The notes under the pieces were generated by a model. That model saw only the letters and a program-made list of their open reading frames with translations. It had not been told where the DNA came from and made no database searches. 64,000 nt of DNA, taken from Litsea cubeba. Its lineage: Eukaryota; Streptophyta; Magnoliopsida; Laurales; Lauraceae. Within the stretch, counting starts at the first letter, position 1. Each line of letters begins with the position of its first letter. Positions 31,552 through 44,686 of the stretch are shown piece after piece. A program made the position numbers and the translations under genes. The stretch spans positions 21,424,318-21,488,317 of the forward strand of contig CM022945.1 of assembly GCA_012931725.1 (NCBI GenBank), given 5' to 3'.

Positions 31552-32567
31552 AAAAGTAAGCAGATATTTTTTAGTAATTTTCTTAGTCTTGCTGATTTGT
31601 GGTGGAACCTTGACCTAGTCAATGGAGGACAATATTTTCGTATTGCTATTATTGTTGTTACTGTTACTATTATCATTTGTGGTGGGCAAAACAATGACTA
31701 ACAAGGACGTCACTATCAGGCAGGCACTAGAGTTCAAGTCATTGCTTGTCATGGAAGAGGGGGGGTGCATGTCACCGAGTAGGAATGTAAGTTTTTAGAA
31801 TCTGAGTGTCTCAGCTGTTGTCTGCAACAAGTTCTAGGCAATCTCTACTCCCAATTATATGAAATGATCCAATGCTGCATGCAAGGAGCTTTCTATTTGA
31901 TTTATCCCTTCTCCGGCCTATCTTTATGTGATCAGACCCGCGCGCTATTATCACATGCATTCCTCTAAATTTGAATTTAGCCAAGTTTCACTCCAATGAT
32001 GCTACAGGCCATTGGGTTGATTGAGTAGAAAGCATAAGCGATAACTATATATTCACACAAGATTAATCTAGCCATTTGTATCACTCAGAATGAAGTGTAA
32101 TTTTTATCAATTCCTATGTAGACGGGTCTACATGATATCAATGAATCTGGTCACAAAAGGTGGGCACCTCTGGAGAAATAAGGACATGATTATTACTCAT
32201 ACTTATCAAGAAAATGATTTAAAAAGAGTTTAGGGGTTGTCAGGGTCTAATCGAGAAAATGTCACCCATAAAAGAATAACAAAAGCATAATGAATTGGGC
32301 CACCTTCTTTTTCATGTAAGTATTGCAACGTTATCCAAAATATCAGTCAGTTCTGTGTAGCTGGTCCAAGCAGTCCCAGTGGGACCATGCCTTCTGATCT
32401 TGGCCATCTAAACGGAGATACCCCAAAATGAAGCCATATTTGTAAATGTCCAGAAGATCGTACCATAATGCATCTAGCAGAAAAAGTCCCAGCTACTATA
32501 TATATTCACATATATTGTATCTTCCATTTGTTGGTATTGAATATCTGCAGTAGAATTTGAGGATAAC

Positions 32568-32598
<31 letters not shown>

Positions 32599-33911
32599 TT
32601 GATGGGTGGATTGGGAGTGGGATGAGCTGATACAAGAGGACAAGGTATGATTGGGAGGGACCACGCCTTGGAAGGAACATGTTCTTTCCAATCACAAATG
32701 GACGAAGATTAGAAGCCAAACCAAGATACAAAAGAGGCTAATGCATGGATCCGAGGTGGGGTTTCTCAACCATAGAAATTTCTGTCCTCCTTTTGTCGGT
32801 TGTCATGACGTCGGGCCAACCACAAAAAAAGGAGAGGGAAGTGGTGGATAGGGGACCAACTGCTTTATGCATCGCCTTTGTAACAGAAAGGATGCTTCCA
32901 CTTTGACGCCTTTAGAGAATATCCAAATCCAATAAAGGATGGAAGTTGGCTCTGCATAACAACAAGCTAACCATGATGTTTGCTGTGTGAGCTACAGCTA
33001 AGGAAACTGAAATTGGTGACTCCTGAATAACAACTGTTGAATAGTGAATTGGGGTAAATGTGTGATAGCAAGAAATCAACGAAACTGCATAAATAAAACA
33101 AGAAGGGAGGAGAGAAAAGTTGTAATGCTCAAGGCAGAAGAATGTTACCATCAAGAAATGAAAACTAACGCTCACTGTTTAATACGAAGATCATATAAAT
33201 GTTTTTCTTAGTTCAACAATGAGTGGAACACAAGGGATTACACTTTGAGACCCTGCAGAGCTTTTCAAGAAAATTCCTTTGCTTATGAACCAGGTTATAT
33301 AACCAATTGTAGGCAAATAGACTTGTATGCAATTAGGTTTTGAGGTAGATTGCTAACAGGGGCAACCAAACTTCAAGAACCCGAACAGGGCCTATATTAG
33401 ATATCTGCACTGCCCCTTCTGAGTGGTGGTGAAAATTTAATTCAAAGGCACGAGCATTTAATGTCATAAACTCATGTTACATGGATAAGAGAGCACCATC
33501 TCAACATAGTTACATCCAACAAGAGAAATCAGCCCATAGTCATCCAACCCCTCCTTTCAACCTTAATTGAACACAAAAAGCTTCTACCAGAAAAGAATTG
33601 AACACAAAGGTTACATGATTCTCTACTCTACAGTAGCCAAGAACAAATGAGAATTTGGTTGTCATTTTGCAACATTTTGCAATATGACAAAATCAAAATC
33701 ACAGTGGTGGCTGTCCAAACACAAAGGGAAAGATAATTGCAAAGTTGGGCAATTGAAATTGCAATGTATTGTAATATTAAAATATCACAATCCATGCTTA
33801 ATATTTTAATATTGCAATACTTGCAGAAGGTGCAAAACCTTGCAAGATCAGGCCTACTTCCCAAACTAAACCTATCTATGAAACAAAGATAATGGCATTG
33901 AAATAAGTTGG
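31552..33911. other. no gene seen; 3' flank of the IRKI-like gene
   Basis: No supported gene. A (TA)n(GA)n microsatellite lies at about 32566-32600. An inverted repeat around 33768-33822 (TATTGTAATATTAAAATAT against ATATTTTAATATTGCAATA) is probably a small foldback element within or near the 3' UTR of the next gene. Confidence 0.5.
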
Positions 33912-36511
33912 TTAAACTACCTTCTTGTACCTGCATAGAACTTTGCATTTAAGCACCTTATCCTCCACATAAAATCCTGGCATTACCATGATCTTAACCC
34001 TGGCTTGAGATTGTGATCTCTGTTTTTCTAGGAGAATATCCTCCATGTACAGAGGATCAAAGCTTCTGTTCTCATCAACCCGCAGGATTGTCAACGGCGG
34101 ACTGAAAGAGAAAGCTAGCAAATGGAGCAGCCATATGCATTTAGCTGCAACAAAGAATGATTGCAGAAGCTGCTCAGGCCATGGTCTTGACCAATTCAAT
34201 GTAGAAACAATGCAGCTCATTTTCTCATCACAGAACCTGCTGAATTCCTCACTGTAGTATTTGGTTCCCTTCCTCAAAACCTCATTCCAGCTCAGGTTTC
34301 TCAGCGCAACAAATGCTGAGAATTTTTCCTGACGATATTGGTGCGGATCTAGGACCTTTGGCGACCCGTTCTTTTGGAATACGCAGTTCTCAAAGTCCTG
34401 ATGGAGAGATTGGTTTATAAGAGCTTCCATATGATACAACACCCCTTTCGAGTATTTCGACTGCAGTGTTAGATTGTGTGGTTGAAGAAGTGAATTCAAC
34501 TTCTCCATCAAATTATCATCAGTTTCTTCAATCTGGGAAATGAGACTCTTGCAAAAATGCTTAACTGATAGTCTCGCTTCTGATACTATCTGCAAGAAGC
34601 CCTCCACCATTGCTTCATGGCTAATGGGCATCGAGCCATCTCTTCCCACATCGATTGACTTGCTTCTTTTTGTAAGATTAGGTCGCTCTTGAGCTTGGGC
34701 TTCTTTTCCTTGCACCACTTGTTTCAGAGCCTTCCTCAGCTCATTACAGTAATTCTCCAAATGAACTAGCTTCTGTTTCAGCTCACCTAATGAAGATTTC
34801 ATCTCTGCAGATTCAATTAATGCAGCATCTCGTTTCTCATTGGCCTCCAGAAGCTCCTTCTTCAATGATTCAAGTGAAACAACTCCCCAGTCTTTCAGAA
34901 ATTGAGATGCATCTTCAGATACAGCCCTTGTTGGTGATGCTTCTGCCTTAGGCTTCTTCTTCAGTCGTGGAAACAATCGCGACAAAATTGGACCTTTGTT
35001 CTTCGGATGGGGTTGATAGAGAGAATGGGTATCAGTTAGAGGCACCACAGTTTTGGAATTTACACCATTCTTGTTATCGTTACCAGTTGTTCTGCAGATA
35101 GTTGCAGGTTTGCAGGTATTGCAAGTTGTAAATTCTTCTGAACCAGTTGGGTGTGTATGCAGAGCAGTAATGTGGTTTACGCATGAACTTGTATTGGATT
35201 TGAAATCTTCTGCAGCACAGAATTGCTGATCTCTGGCACCTAGACCAGAAGCCAAGCCCATCCTTGAACACAGACTAGGTTTAATGTTGTCAGAGAGATC
35301 GGATTCATCATCTTCTCTTTCTAGTCCGAGCGCACCCAGAATTTCCGATAATCTTTGGTTATCAGATCGAATGTGATGATACCCAGGTAAGGGTTCCTCT
35401 TCATAACTCTGCCAAACCTTCCCCAACTTAGTTAAAAATCATCTAGAAAGGTATTTCTTAAAAAGAAAATCCGCAAATACTATAAATGAAAGATATATAT
35501 TACGGGCAATGCTCAGTCAGTTGCTGCCTGCAAACCTTAAATGTTGAACAAATGCCGAAATAAATGCCCAACAGACATCTATGTCATTGAAAGCAGGAGG
35601 TCATGCTTTCGACTTCAATTCCTCAACATTCTTTCTTTTCATTTTCACTTCACAAAAAGAATCCACGACATTCAGCAAATGAAAAACAGAGAAAAGATTC
35701 TGCTCAGAAATTAATGTCTCATTACAATTGTGTACTTCTATGGTGAGACAATAAATGAACAGCTCAAATCAAATAAGGCAACAACAAGAACCCACCTCCA
35801 GAAATCCATGGAAAACCAATCTAGAATAGAAAATCCAGAAAAATCTATGGTTACTGCAAACCCACTAGAGTAAAACCAGGATAAGCTAAAAGAAAATTTC
35901 AGACACCTCATTAGACCACCAAACACTCTGAAGAAGCTATTTTTCTTTGAAAAAAAGAGAAGATGATAATCAAAGGGGTAAAACAAACAACCAGTAAATC
36001 CATGGAAGACAATCTGAAAATGAAAACCCCGAAAATTAACGGCTAGCCAGAGCGAAATCACGGGCATAAAAGCAGGTACAAGACTAAGAAAAAAGAAAAA
36101 CCGAAAAAATTCAGCAACCACAGTACAATAGAGTCTAGACCCGTGAAGGAATCTCTGAAAAAGCAACGGTAGACAGCTCTGATCAATCAAGAAACAAAAA
36201 CCCACCACCAAGAATCCATAGAAAAAAAATCCAACTCGGGAAACTGGGAAAACAAGATGAGCAAGAAGAGAACTAGAACTCACCGGCGTAAAAACAGGAT
36301 AGTCTTCAGCAGAGAACTGATTGGAAGAGCGTGCAACAGAAGGAGAAGCACATGTGGGCAACCTGAGATTGGCAGGGCTGTTCCCCTGCAGCAAAGCTGC
36401 ATGGAGAGCCCGAAGCTCGACAGCTTTGGCAATGGCGACCTGGATTTCTTTCCTGCTGATTTCCTGGTCAGAGAGACAGGTCCGAGCTGCCATGGAAGAA
36501 CTGAGAGGCAC
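33912..36511 (-). CDS. IRKI: IRK-interacting protein homologue (GIL1/IRKI family), two exons
   Basis: Minus-strand gene with exon 1 at 36511-36284 and exon 2 at 35408-33912. The 875-bp intron starts GTGAGT and ends GGCAG; joining gives a phase-0 junction (VFTP then SYEEEP) and a 574-residue protein. The N-terminal helix (EISRKEIQVAIAKAVELRAL, about residues 17-36) and ALHAALLQG are typical of IRKI. The middle is low in order and basic (LFPRLKKKPK). A coiled coil spans about residues 254-310. The C-terminal third is the conserved GIL1/IRKI domain, ending RVKIMVMPGFYVEDKV...VLCRYKKV. In Arabidopsis the relatives interact with the receptor kinase IRK or act in light/gravity signalling, so this is probably a cytosolic or membrane-associated adaptor. 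An alternative start is Met 7 (36493). No defects are seen. Confidence 0.9.
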
Positions 36512-36738
36512 CCAGAAAGAAAATCAGCCTAATTTGGAGATCTTTTGAAACAGCTACAGCAGAGCATAAGATGATGAAAAGGTTGTTGTGGTGGGTATCC
36601 AACGGCCTGATCTGATTTGCAGAGATGTCGATCATATCCAAAGGAGGATTCGGGAACCAGAAAAAATGAAAAAAAGTTGAAAATTTTTAGGAATCTGGAA
36701 TTCAGAGATGAGATGGTGTTTTATACCCCCAGACAGCT

Positions 36739-36765
36739 TGTTCTCTCTCCCTCTCTCTCTCTCTT
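36739..36765. repeat. CT/GA microsatellite in the 5' leader of the IRKI-like gene
   Basis: TCTCTCTCCCTCTCTCTCTC lies about 230 bp upstream of the start codon, reading as GA repeats in the direction of the gene. GA/CT tracts near plant 5' UTRs are common and may affect expression; that is an inference. Confidence 0.7.
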
Positions 36766-37272
36766 GTTTTTTTTGGATTTGCAATCAGTGGAGTCCAAAA
36801 GCATGTGGAAGAAAGAGAGGGAGGAGTAGCTCGCACTCAACGGGCATGAGAAGAAGGAAATGACCAGTATACCCCACAGGCCGACTGGTCGACGGTCTGA
36901 TCGCTAGCTCAGTGGTTTTGATCAGAAGAGGTGGCCACCAAGCGATGGCTTAGATTTATACAAAGATCAGCTTGGACTTGGATGGGTGGCCCTGTGGCTA
37001 TGCGAGGAAGTCACAAGTGCATGACGGGCATTTAAAGTGTCTTGTCCGGACGTGAACCCAAATGGTGACGAGTTAATGCAGAACAGTCCAAAGAGGCTTC
37101 GCAAATGGACAGTGGTAGTCGAGGAACAATGGTTGTCGAGGTGAATCCTGTCAAACCGATGGAAGCAATAGGGGCAAAGGAAATCTCAAAATCAACGTTT
37201 ATGTTGATGGAAGAAAGTCCCTCATTTTACAGGGACTCGATTGAGGATTTTGAGATTTCATTAAAAACGATT

Positions 37273-38392
37273 GCTGCTACCTACACACTATAAAATTCTT
37301 TCTGCACACTATATATATTTTTTAAATAAAAATAAAAAAAATTCCTAAACTACCCCTATCCCTCTCCTTCCCTCCCTCTTTCTCTCCTTCCTCGGCAACC
37401 CAGCCACCCGCAGCTCGACCCATCTCCCTTTCCTTCCTTCCCTCCCTCTTCATCTACCTCCTCCGGCAACCCAGCCAACCCCCGCCCTCATCCCCATCCC
37501 CAGCCCACCCCCACCATCTCCTCGGCCCCTCTCCCTCTCCCTCTCCCTCTCTGGTCTCACTCTTTCTCCCCCTCTCGCATCAATCTCTCCCTCCCTCCCC
37601 TTCTCTTTCTCCCTCTCTCTGGTCTCACTCTTTCTCCCCCTCTCCCATCGATCTCTCCCTCCCTCCCCTTCTCTTTCTCCCTCCGCTCGCTCCTTCGCCA
37701 GCCACCCCCAGCTCCTCATCCCCATCCCCTCTGCCCACACCCACCACCTCCGCCCCACTCCCCATCCCCCACCATCCCCTCTGCCCACATGCACAGACGG
37801 AGGCGGGTCGGAGATCGAGCCCCTGGCTCAGCGACAAAGGGGAGGGGTCGAGCGGCGGGCGGCGGCGGGAAATAGAGTAAAAAGAGGGAGAAACAAAGGG
37901 AAAGAGAAGGAGAGGCACTGTGCGGTGAGACGCTGGCTGGAGATCGAGCACCTGGCTCAGTGACGAAGGGGAGGGGTCAAGCGGCCGGCGGCGGCGGAAA
38001 ATAGAGCAGAGAGAGGGAGAAACAGAGGGAAAGAGAATGAGAGGAACTGGACGGCGAGGAGTTGGGGGCGGATGGCAAAGCAGTGGGCGGAGGGAGAAAG
38101 AAAAGGGGAGGGAGGGAGAGATCGATGGGAGAGGGGGAGAAAGTGAGAGGGGTCGAGGAGATGGTGGGGAGGTTGGCTGGGTTGCTGGAGGAGGGAGAGG
38201 AAAAGGGAGGGAAGGAAGGAAATGGAGATGGGTCGAGCGGCAGGTGGCGGCGGCTGACTGGGTTGCCGGAGGAGGGAGAGGAAGAGGGATGGAAGGAGTG
38301 GGATAGGGGTAGTTTAGGAATTTTTTTATTTTTATTTTTATTTTTTAAAAATGTAGTGTGTGGAAAGGGTTTTATAGTGTGTAGGTAGCAGC
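37273..38392. mobile_element. foldback TIR element (1120 bp) upstream of the IRKI-like gene
   Basis: A perfect 23-bp TIR begins GCTGCTACCTACACACTATA at 37273 and has its exact inverse ending at 38392. The inverted similarity continues inward through AT-rich and then CT-rich (left) / GA-rich (right) arms that share a GGCAACCCAGCC / GGCTGGGTTGC block and CCTAAACTACCCCTATCCC. The centre (about 37813-38045) holds two copies of a roughly 123-bp unit containing GGCTCAGYGAC and GGGAGGGGTC. The long inverted arms resemble Mutator-like foldback elements, but no 9-bp target duplication was seen. Open frames inside are low-complexity. Confidence 0.8.
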
Positions 38393-39229
38393 TCTTCCCA
38401 TTTTATATATATTTCGCCCCACGTAGCCGTTGTTTTAGTTTCTCTATCGCCATTTTTAATGATGTTTCTTTGAATATGAACAATACATGCGTGAAAGGGA
38501 AAATCCCATTAAGTCTGTTGGGATAATACACATTTAAGAGATTTCTTTTTTTTTTTTGAATATTTTAATATTGAGATGCTACTATCCATCTGATTTTACC
38601 GATGGTGTTGTTAAAGCGAGTGGTCTTGCTGCTTTTCTCCTCTTTGTTTTATGCTTTTTTCTCTTTCTTTATCTTACTTTTATTTCTTTTTATCATCTCA
38701 TTTCTCCATTTCTTCTTTGTAATGCTCTTTTTAAAATTTGTGAATCAATTTCTCCATTTCTTCAAGCCACCGACTCCCATGTCAACTCGACCCGCTTAGA
38801 CCCATTCCCCAACCACATTGAAAACTGAAGAGCATAAGTTATCGAGAACACCGAAACCTCAAAAAGATATTCTATATTCCTTTTAGGTGATATTAATGAA
38901 AGTCCAAGAAGGGATAAAAGGAAAACGAATAAGGCCAACAGCTTGTTGATGAGAAAAAACTTTTTCTTTTGCCCAAGAGTGCCCTCCTGCTACAAGTACT
39001 CTCCAAGTCTAGTTTTGCTAAACCTATGATTTGTTTAATCATAATGAGAACCCGAACTCTCAATTACCAAATTAATTTTGGGTAAATCATCTCGGGTCCA
39101 CTCATTTGGTGGACCACATATTTATCTTGATTTTAGCCGTCAATTTTATCTTTCCCATCAGGGGCAGGCAGGAGGGGTGGCCAGTGCCCGATTTTCTTAA
39201 AAGTTGTTTCAATACCACCGTCTCAAATA
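38393..39229. other. no gene seen
   Basis: AT-rich sequence. A Phe/Leu-rich open frame at about 38602-38799 comes from T-rich DNA and is rejected. Confidence 0.5.
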
Positions 39230-39385
39230 AGGGTGGACCCAGGAAATTCAACTTGGGTGGCTTCACGGGCATGAGCAAATGTGAAAGAAAAACACATTAA
39301 TTTTTAGAATATAAAGAGATTTTTTTAAGATCTCAAAAATGGGTTGGGGCTTTAGCGCCAGACCCATGTTTCTGGATCCGCCCCT
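39230..39385. mobile_element. small TIR element (MITE) with AGGGGYGGAYCC ends
   Basis: AGGGTGGACCCAGGAAATTC on the left is matched by the inverse of GTTTCTGGATCCGCCCCT on the right, 156 bp apart. The right part carries GGGTTGGGGCTTTAGCGCC. It belongs with the degenerate element at 9413-11336. Confidence 0.65.
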
Positions 39386-42300
39386 GGACTCTCAGAGGCT
39401 TTGATCTCAGGTAGAAATCTTTGCATATATTTTCTCAAGGCACGCTTGGTATGAGAGTTTGAGAGATTTGAGGATTCCTCAGTGTCTCTAAAATAGAGGT
39501 TTTTTATTCAAGATTTATATGGGGGATTATTTTATATATACTTAGCATTGGCGTTATCGAAGCTATAGATGAGAAATATTGATATTGAGGAACAAATCTC
39601 TAAAAATAAAACTTTCAACTATGAAAAAAAGGACTTTTATTGATTCAAATCTTTGGAAATTTATGCTTGCCAAACAGTTGCTTAAATCTCAAAGAGTACA
39701 AACCTTTTGGCGTTTTGGTGTGATACTTCTCCATGCAAAAAAATAAAAATAAAAAGAAAAAAAGAAAGAAGAACAAAAAGGAGAAAAAAGAAGAAGAGAA
39801 ACTCGTTGAACTAATTAAAAAAAACCAATGTGATTGCCTTTTGTGCATTGCCCCGTTAAGCATATGTCAAGTGATTAACCTTTTGTCCTGATCCCTAATC
39901 TACCCATGCATCTAACTAGTCCCACACCATCAAAGCATAGCGGGGATTAAGTGACTTTTTATGTGGAAAGAAAGTACTTGTACTTCACCATTGAACTACC
40001 AGTGGATTGACCATGTACTCCATCTTAGTAGGGTACACTCAAGTATATTATATTATATAATGCTTCTTCTAGCGTTGTTGATTAACCCACTTCAAAAAGG
40101 GTCCCGTGCGGTGAGTAAAGAGTGAAAAAAATAAATAACACCCTCCAAAAGTTAGCAGTGATGATTGTCAAACTTGACATGGACTAAAGGCATCAACCCC
40201 TTTCTCCTTTTTCCATAATATCACATAAGTGGACATGGTGAGGGGGAGTGATAACCCACCAACTTTGTGCTTCCGGGAAGATCTAAAAAAGTAGGCAGTG
40301 GAAACTTCCGTTGATTTGAAATGCAACAACTAGTTTTTTAATGGATTTTGCATAAAACCCTTTGCCTTTTGCCTCCTTGCATAAAACCCTAAAAAGAACT
40401 AGTAACTGTTAAATACTCCTGTTCTTAGTTGAAATGTTCAAAATCCCTGTGACTGTCAGCCAATTTTTCTTCGACAAATTTAAGTTAAGTTTATAATTTT
40501 TTCTTATTTGCATAGAATAAATAGAAAATAAATATATAAGAATTCAAGGTCAAATAAACTCAACAAAGGATTATTAAGGGGTGATGGGTGAACCATATGA
40601 GAATGAGATGAGGGGTCAACAATATAAGGTAGTAATGTTGATGAGATCTTAAATTATTAGGGTGATGACTGGATTTTCTTTTCCTATCTTCCCTCGATTC
40701 AATTTTCATTAATAGAAAAGTTATTTAATTGTCATTTTTTGATATTCAGCTTTGACTCTTCAGCTTCAACTACTTATATAAATACAGAGTCTTAAAAATT
40801 CTTACAAATTCACTTACATGAAAAAGGTTAAAACACACTAATTTATTTTAGAAAGACATGATATTTTTGAAAATCCCTATTTAAAAAATTGGAATATAAT
40901 TTTCGGTAGGGCAACCAAAATGGTAAAGAAAATTATAATAAAATGATGGGGCCTACATGCATCTCAACAGTCAACACCACTGTGCGTCCCTTCGGACGTA
41001 ATCGTGCAACCATGTGGGTATGAGATTCCGTAGACGGTAGGCCACACCATGTTTGGATATTATTTGAACATTTTTTTTTTATGTACCACATCATATTTAG
41101 ATCATTTACGCGGCCTCTTCACATTTTGATTGGTAGGAGACAGCCTCCAAGGTATTTCTAGCTTTTAAGTTACCAAAAAATGAGTTAGAGCCCGGATCTG
41201 ATAAGGCTTCACCCTACCGCGACCGTGACTAAAATCTTCCGGAGGATCCCAATTCAATGAGTTATATATCCTTTGGAATGGTTGCACATTCACAAGTTCC
41301 CTGGTCAGGCAATAACGGTTCCTTTATTTGCATAGAATTGAATTTATGATTGAATAAACACCAAAAAAAGATTCTTAAAAGGTCAGGAAGAGGGATAGAA
41401 GGTTGGAGAATCTTGATTTTACTATGATTTGAATTACTAGAATGATGTTTTCCATCTTCCCTAATTCGTTTTCTGTTTTTTTTTTTCCTTTTTGGATATT
41501 CACCTTTGCTTCTTCATTCTTTTGAAGATTTAAGTCTTAAAATTTTTATAAATTCAATTACACGAAACAAATTGGCCATAGGAAAAAAAAGGTAGTTATA
41601 CGATCTTGCCTTTTATAAACCACTGTGAATTCAATAAGAGCATTATAAAGTAAATTTTCTAACAAGTAGATTTCACAAATGAGTAGAGGAAGATCTCCCT
41701 TCAGATTTCCACATGAAAATCTAAATGTTTTGAAATAATTTTACATATATAGATAAAAGTTATAAAACATCTTTTGAAAATTTATTGAAAGATCTACACC
41801 ACCTTGTGCACGTGGGAGAGGGAGCGCACTGATGTATTAGGCACACTGCACAAAAGCAAAGAATTATCACGAACACTCGAGTGAGGAATCAATTCATCAT
41901 GGTATCATTCTTCCACATGCCAAAGTGAAAAAAGTCAAGAAGGAATGCATTTTAGTGTTGGTCATGTATGAAGATTATCTCTCATGTATGAAAAAAAAAA
42001 AAAAAAAAAAAAGACCGTTCCTTACGTGAATAAACTGAAAATATTCTTTAACCAGGTGAATGGGTACATGAGTTGGAAATAGAAGTGCATCCACATAGGA
42101 AAAATCTTGGTAAAACAGAGCACATTTTCCTTGCAATTCATGACAGCCAAATGATCAATCAAATGGTTGATATCCATTCAAAGTACTATCCTTCCCTTGC
42201 AATTATTTAGAATGTGAGATCATGGACATGAGCAGAATCAAGGGGGCAGGGAGTGGCCATGGTCCTCCTAATTTTTTTCGAGAACTTTCAATATATTTAC

Positions 42301-44558
42301 GTATGGCTCCCTTGAAAAGAAACTATTCTGCCCTTGATCATAGATCTCATGAATGGATTGTAATTTGTGTTCCTTTCATTGGAAAAAGGTAGAAAGTTGT
42401 CACTCGCTTGGGCTCTCATAGTAAAATATCGCCATCAGCTGATCATATAATTGTAAAATCCCTATCAATCAGCAGAAGGTGTGGATTTGGTCTTCTCTTA
42501 GTTTGGATCATAGTCAGTCAACATGTAATAGAAGTTACCAACTAAAATCTGACTACAAGTACAGTTTGCAAGTTTGAATGTTGAAACTTATAAACCCTCT
42601 TATCAGGTTACGTTCATATCGCTTGTTGGCAGATAATCCTCATGGAATCACATTTACATTTGTTTCAGGAAAAAAAAGAAGCAAATATGTGTAGTTTCTT
42701 GTGCTTGGAGCACCAGGTGTAATCAAAATATTTCAGAAATCTGCCATTCTGTTCACAACTTAGAATAGAAAGAGAATAGAAAATACAGTTACGGTGACTT
42801 TATAATCCGGTAATTTCACAGAACCGAGATTGATCAAGACTAGCGTTTGACACTGTCTTTCGGACAAATTTGCCCTCGCTACTGTGCTCACGATTCTGAA
42901 TGTATGTCTCCTAGGATACAATGACCACGCAGCCCATAAGCAGTACTACAATCTGGGCACACATCGAACCATGATGAGAAGACTCTCTTGACACTGACTG
43001 ACGATACAGATGCAATACAATACATGAACTAGAGTTGCTGGAAAAACGAATGAACAAAAAAAAAGAGGGATAAATTGGGTTTAAATAGAGCTCTCAGGAT
43101 TGTTCATGGACAGACAAAACACCTCATTGGAATGGTAACGTCCTTTGGACACACCTTTCTAGAGTTCGGCCACACCCATTGGACACACACTCTTTAAAAA
43201 ATAAATTTTATTAAATATGAATTAGGCTGAGCCCGGTCCGGCTGGCGCATACGGCCCAAGCCCGGCCCGGTTTGGTGCGAGGTGGGGCGGTGAACCCACA
43301 ATGTTCTAGGTCCTCCCTCATCCACAAAAGTGGGGTGCCCCTTGGGATTTCATACATATCCAATTAAAGTTTTATTCCCAAGCAATATGAGATCATTCAA
43401 GCTTTCCACAAGCTTGTGTTGCATTTGTTACCTTGTTCAAATAGTGGCTTGTGTTACCATGTTCAAGTAGTGATGTTTGGAGTCAATTTCTCATTTACTC
43501 CTCATTGGATTTGCGCAATCCAATATATAATCTTAATCTGCTCATGGAGTAGATCACATTCGCATGTAGTCTCAACTAAAATAATAGGTATGGGCCACTT
43601 TTATTTTGGCTTAAACAAGATAAAAAAAATAACATGCTCAATCCAATTTTTCCAACACCAGGCATGTGCTCTATGAAATAAGCTACTTGAGGACCCATTG
43701 ATGTTGGTCTACCAAGGGGGACATCAAATTCTCCTTTGGGTTACCCCCTAAAAATAAAAATAAAAATGGAAGAGGCTATATGTAAATCAAAACAAAAAGC
43801 ATGTTTAATTTTTTTGGAGGCCATAGTCCCCTAATTATGCCCCTGCGTCTCCCTAACCAACGCTTTAAAAAGGGCTTAGGGCATGTTTCTTTACAAGCAT
43901 TTCTGACAGGAATTCAGGTTGTCTATGGATTCAATAATTTTTGTCAGAAATTCAATGTTCTTTTGGTGGGATTCCCAGTATTTAAGGAAGCCATAATTTT
44001 CAAATGTCAAAAAAGTGGAATTCCAAAATGCTAACCCCTCAAAGAGCATTTCAAAATTCTGGAACTCCAAGAAATTTGGTTGGAACTCCGGCACCCAACT
44101 GTGAACCCTCCTACCAACAATAAAGTGGGCCCCATATTCACAATTATAAAAATTGAGCACATGCAATTCCTATCAAGATGTGTCCATGTTCAAATTTCTA
44201 AAATTGGGTCCCACACTTTCGTTTCTACAAGATGGGCTCATGTACCATATATTTGAGGTGGGTCCACATTATAATTCTTACAGTTGAGTCCCAAGTTCAC
44301 AACCACAAAAGTGGGTCCCATGTACTACAATGCATAAAATATGTAATTCCGTTTTAAAATTTATATAGCAATGAAACATGAGTTCTATGAAATTCAGAAA
44401 TTTAGAAATTCTCATGCAAGAATTCAGATGAAAATAAAACGTAAAATTCAGAAATGACTTTAAAATTCCAACATTTGAAATTTCCAAACAACCCACACAC
44501 ATAAATTCTAAACAATCTAATAAAGAAAGAGGCGCTAAGGATTAATCGTTGCTCATCT
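39386..44558. other. long AT-rich intergenic stretch, no gene seen
   Basis: No open frame with coding character. It contains a run of about 25 A near 41990-42012. Two diverged copies of a non-coding block (CTTTTATCTTCCCT-like, then GGATATTCACCTTTG and TAAGTCTTAAAATTTTTA) lie near 40670-40850 and 41400-41580. A MITE-like block at about 43870-44500 carries AAATTC/GAATTC words in both orientations. Confidence 0.5.
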
Positions 44559-44686
44559 GTGAGCACCCTAAACTAGCTCCACTAGTCACTACTCACATGT
44601 GAGAGAGAAGTCTTGTGAGCACCCTAACCTAGCTCCACTAGTCACTACTCACAAGTGAGCTCACAAGTGAGAGAGAGAGAGAAGTC
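44559..44686 (+). repeat. tandem duplication, unit about 56 bp
   Basis: GTGAGCACCCTAAACTAGCTC followed by CACTAGTCACTACTCACA starts at 44559 and recurs at 44615, ending in short GA repeats. Confidence 0.85.

Noticed and set aside
36617..36829. 70-residue frame upstream of the IRKI-like gene
   Set aside because: It lies in the gene's leader on the opposite strand and is built on the CT microsatellite.
37450..38388. Gly/Arg/Glu-rich frames of 89-114 residues
   Set aside because: Low-complexity readings of the GA/CT arms of the foldback element.
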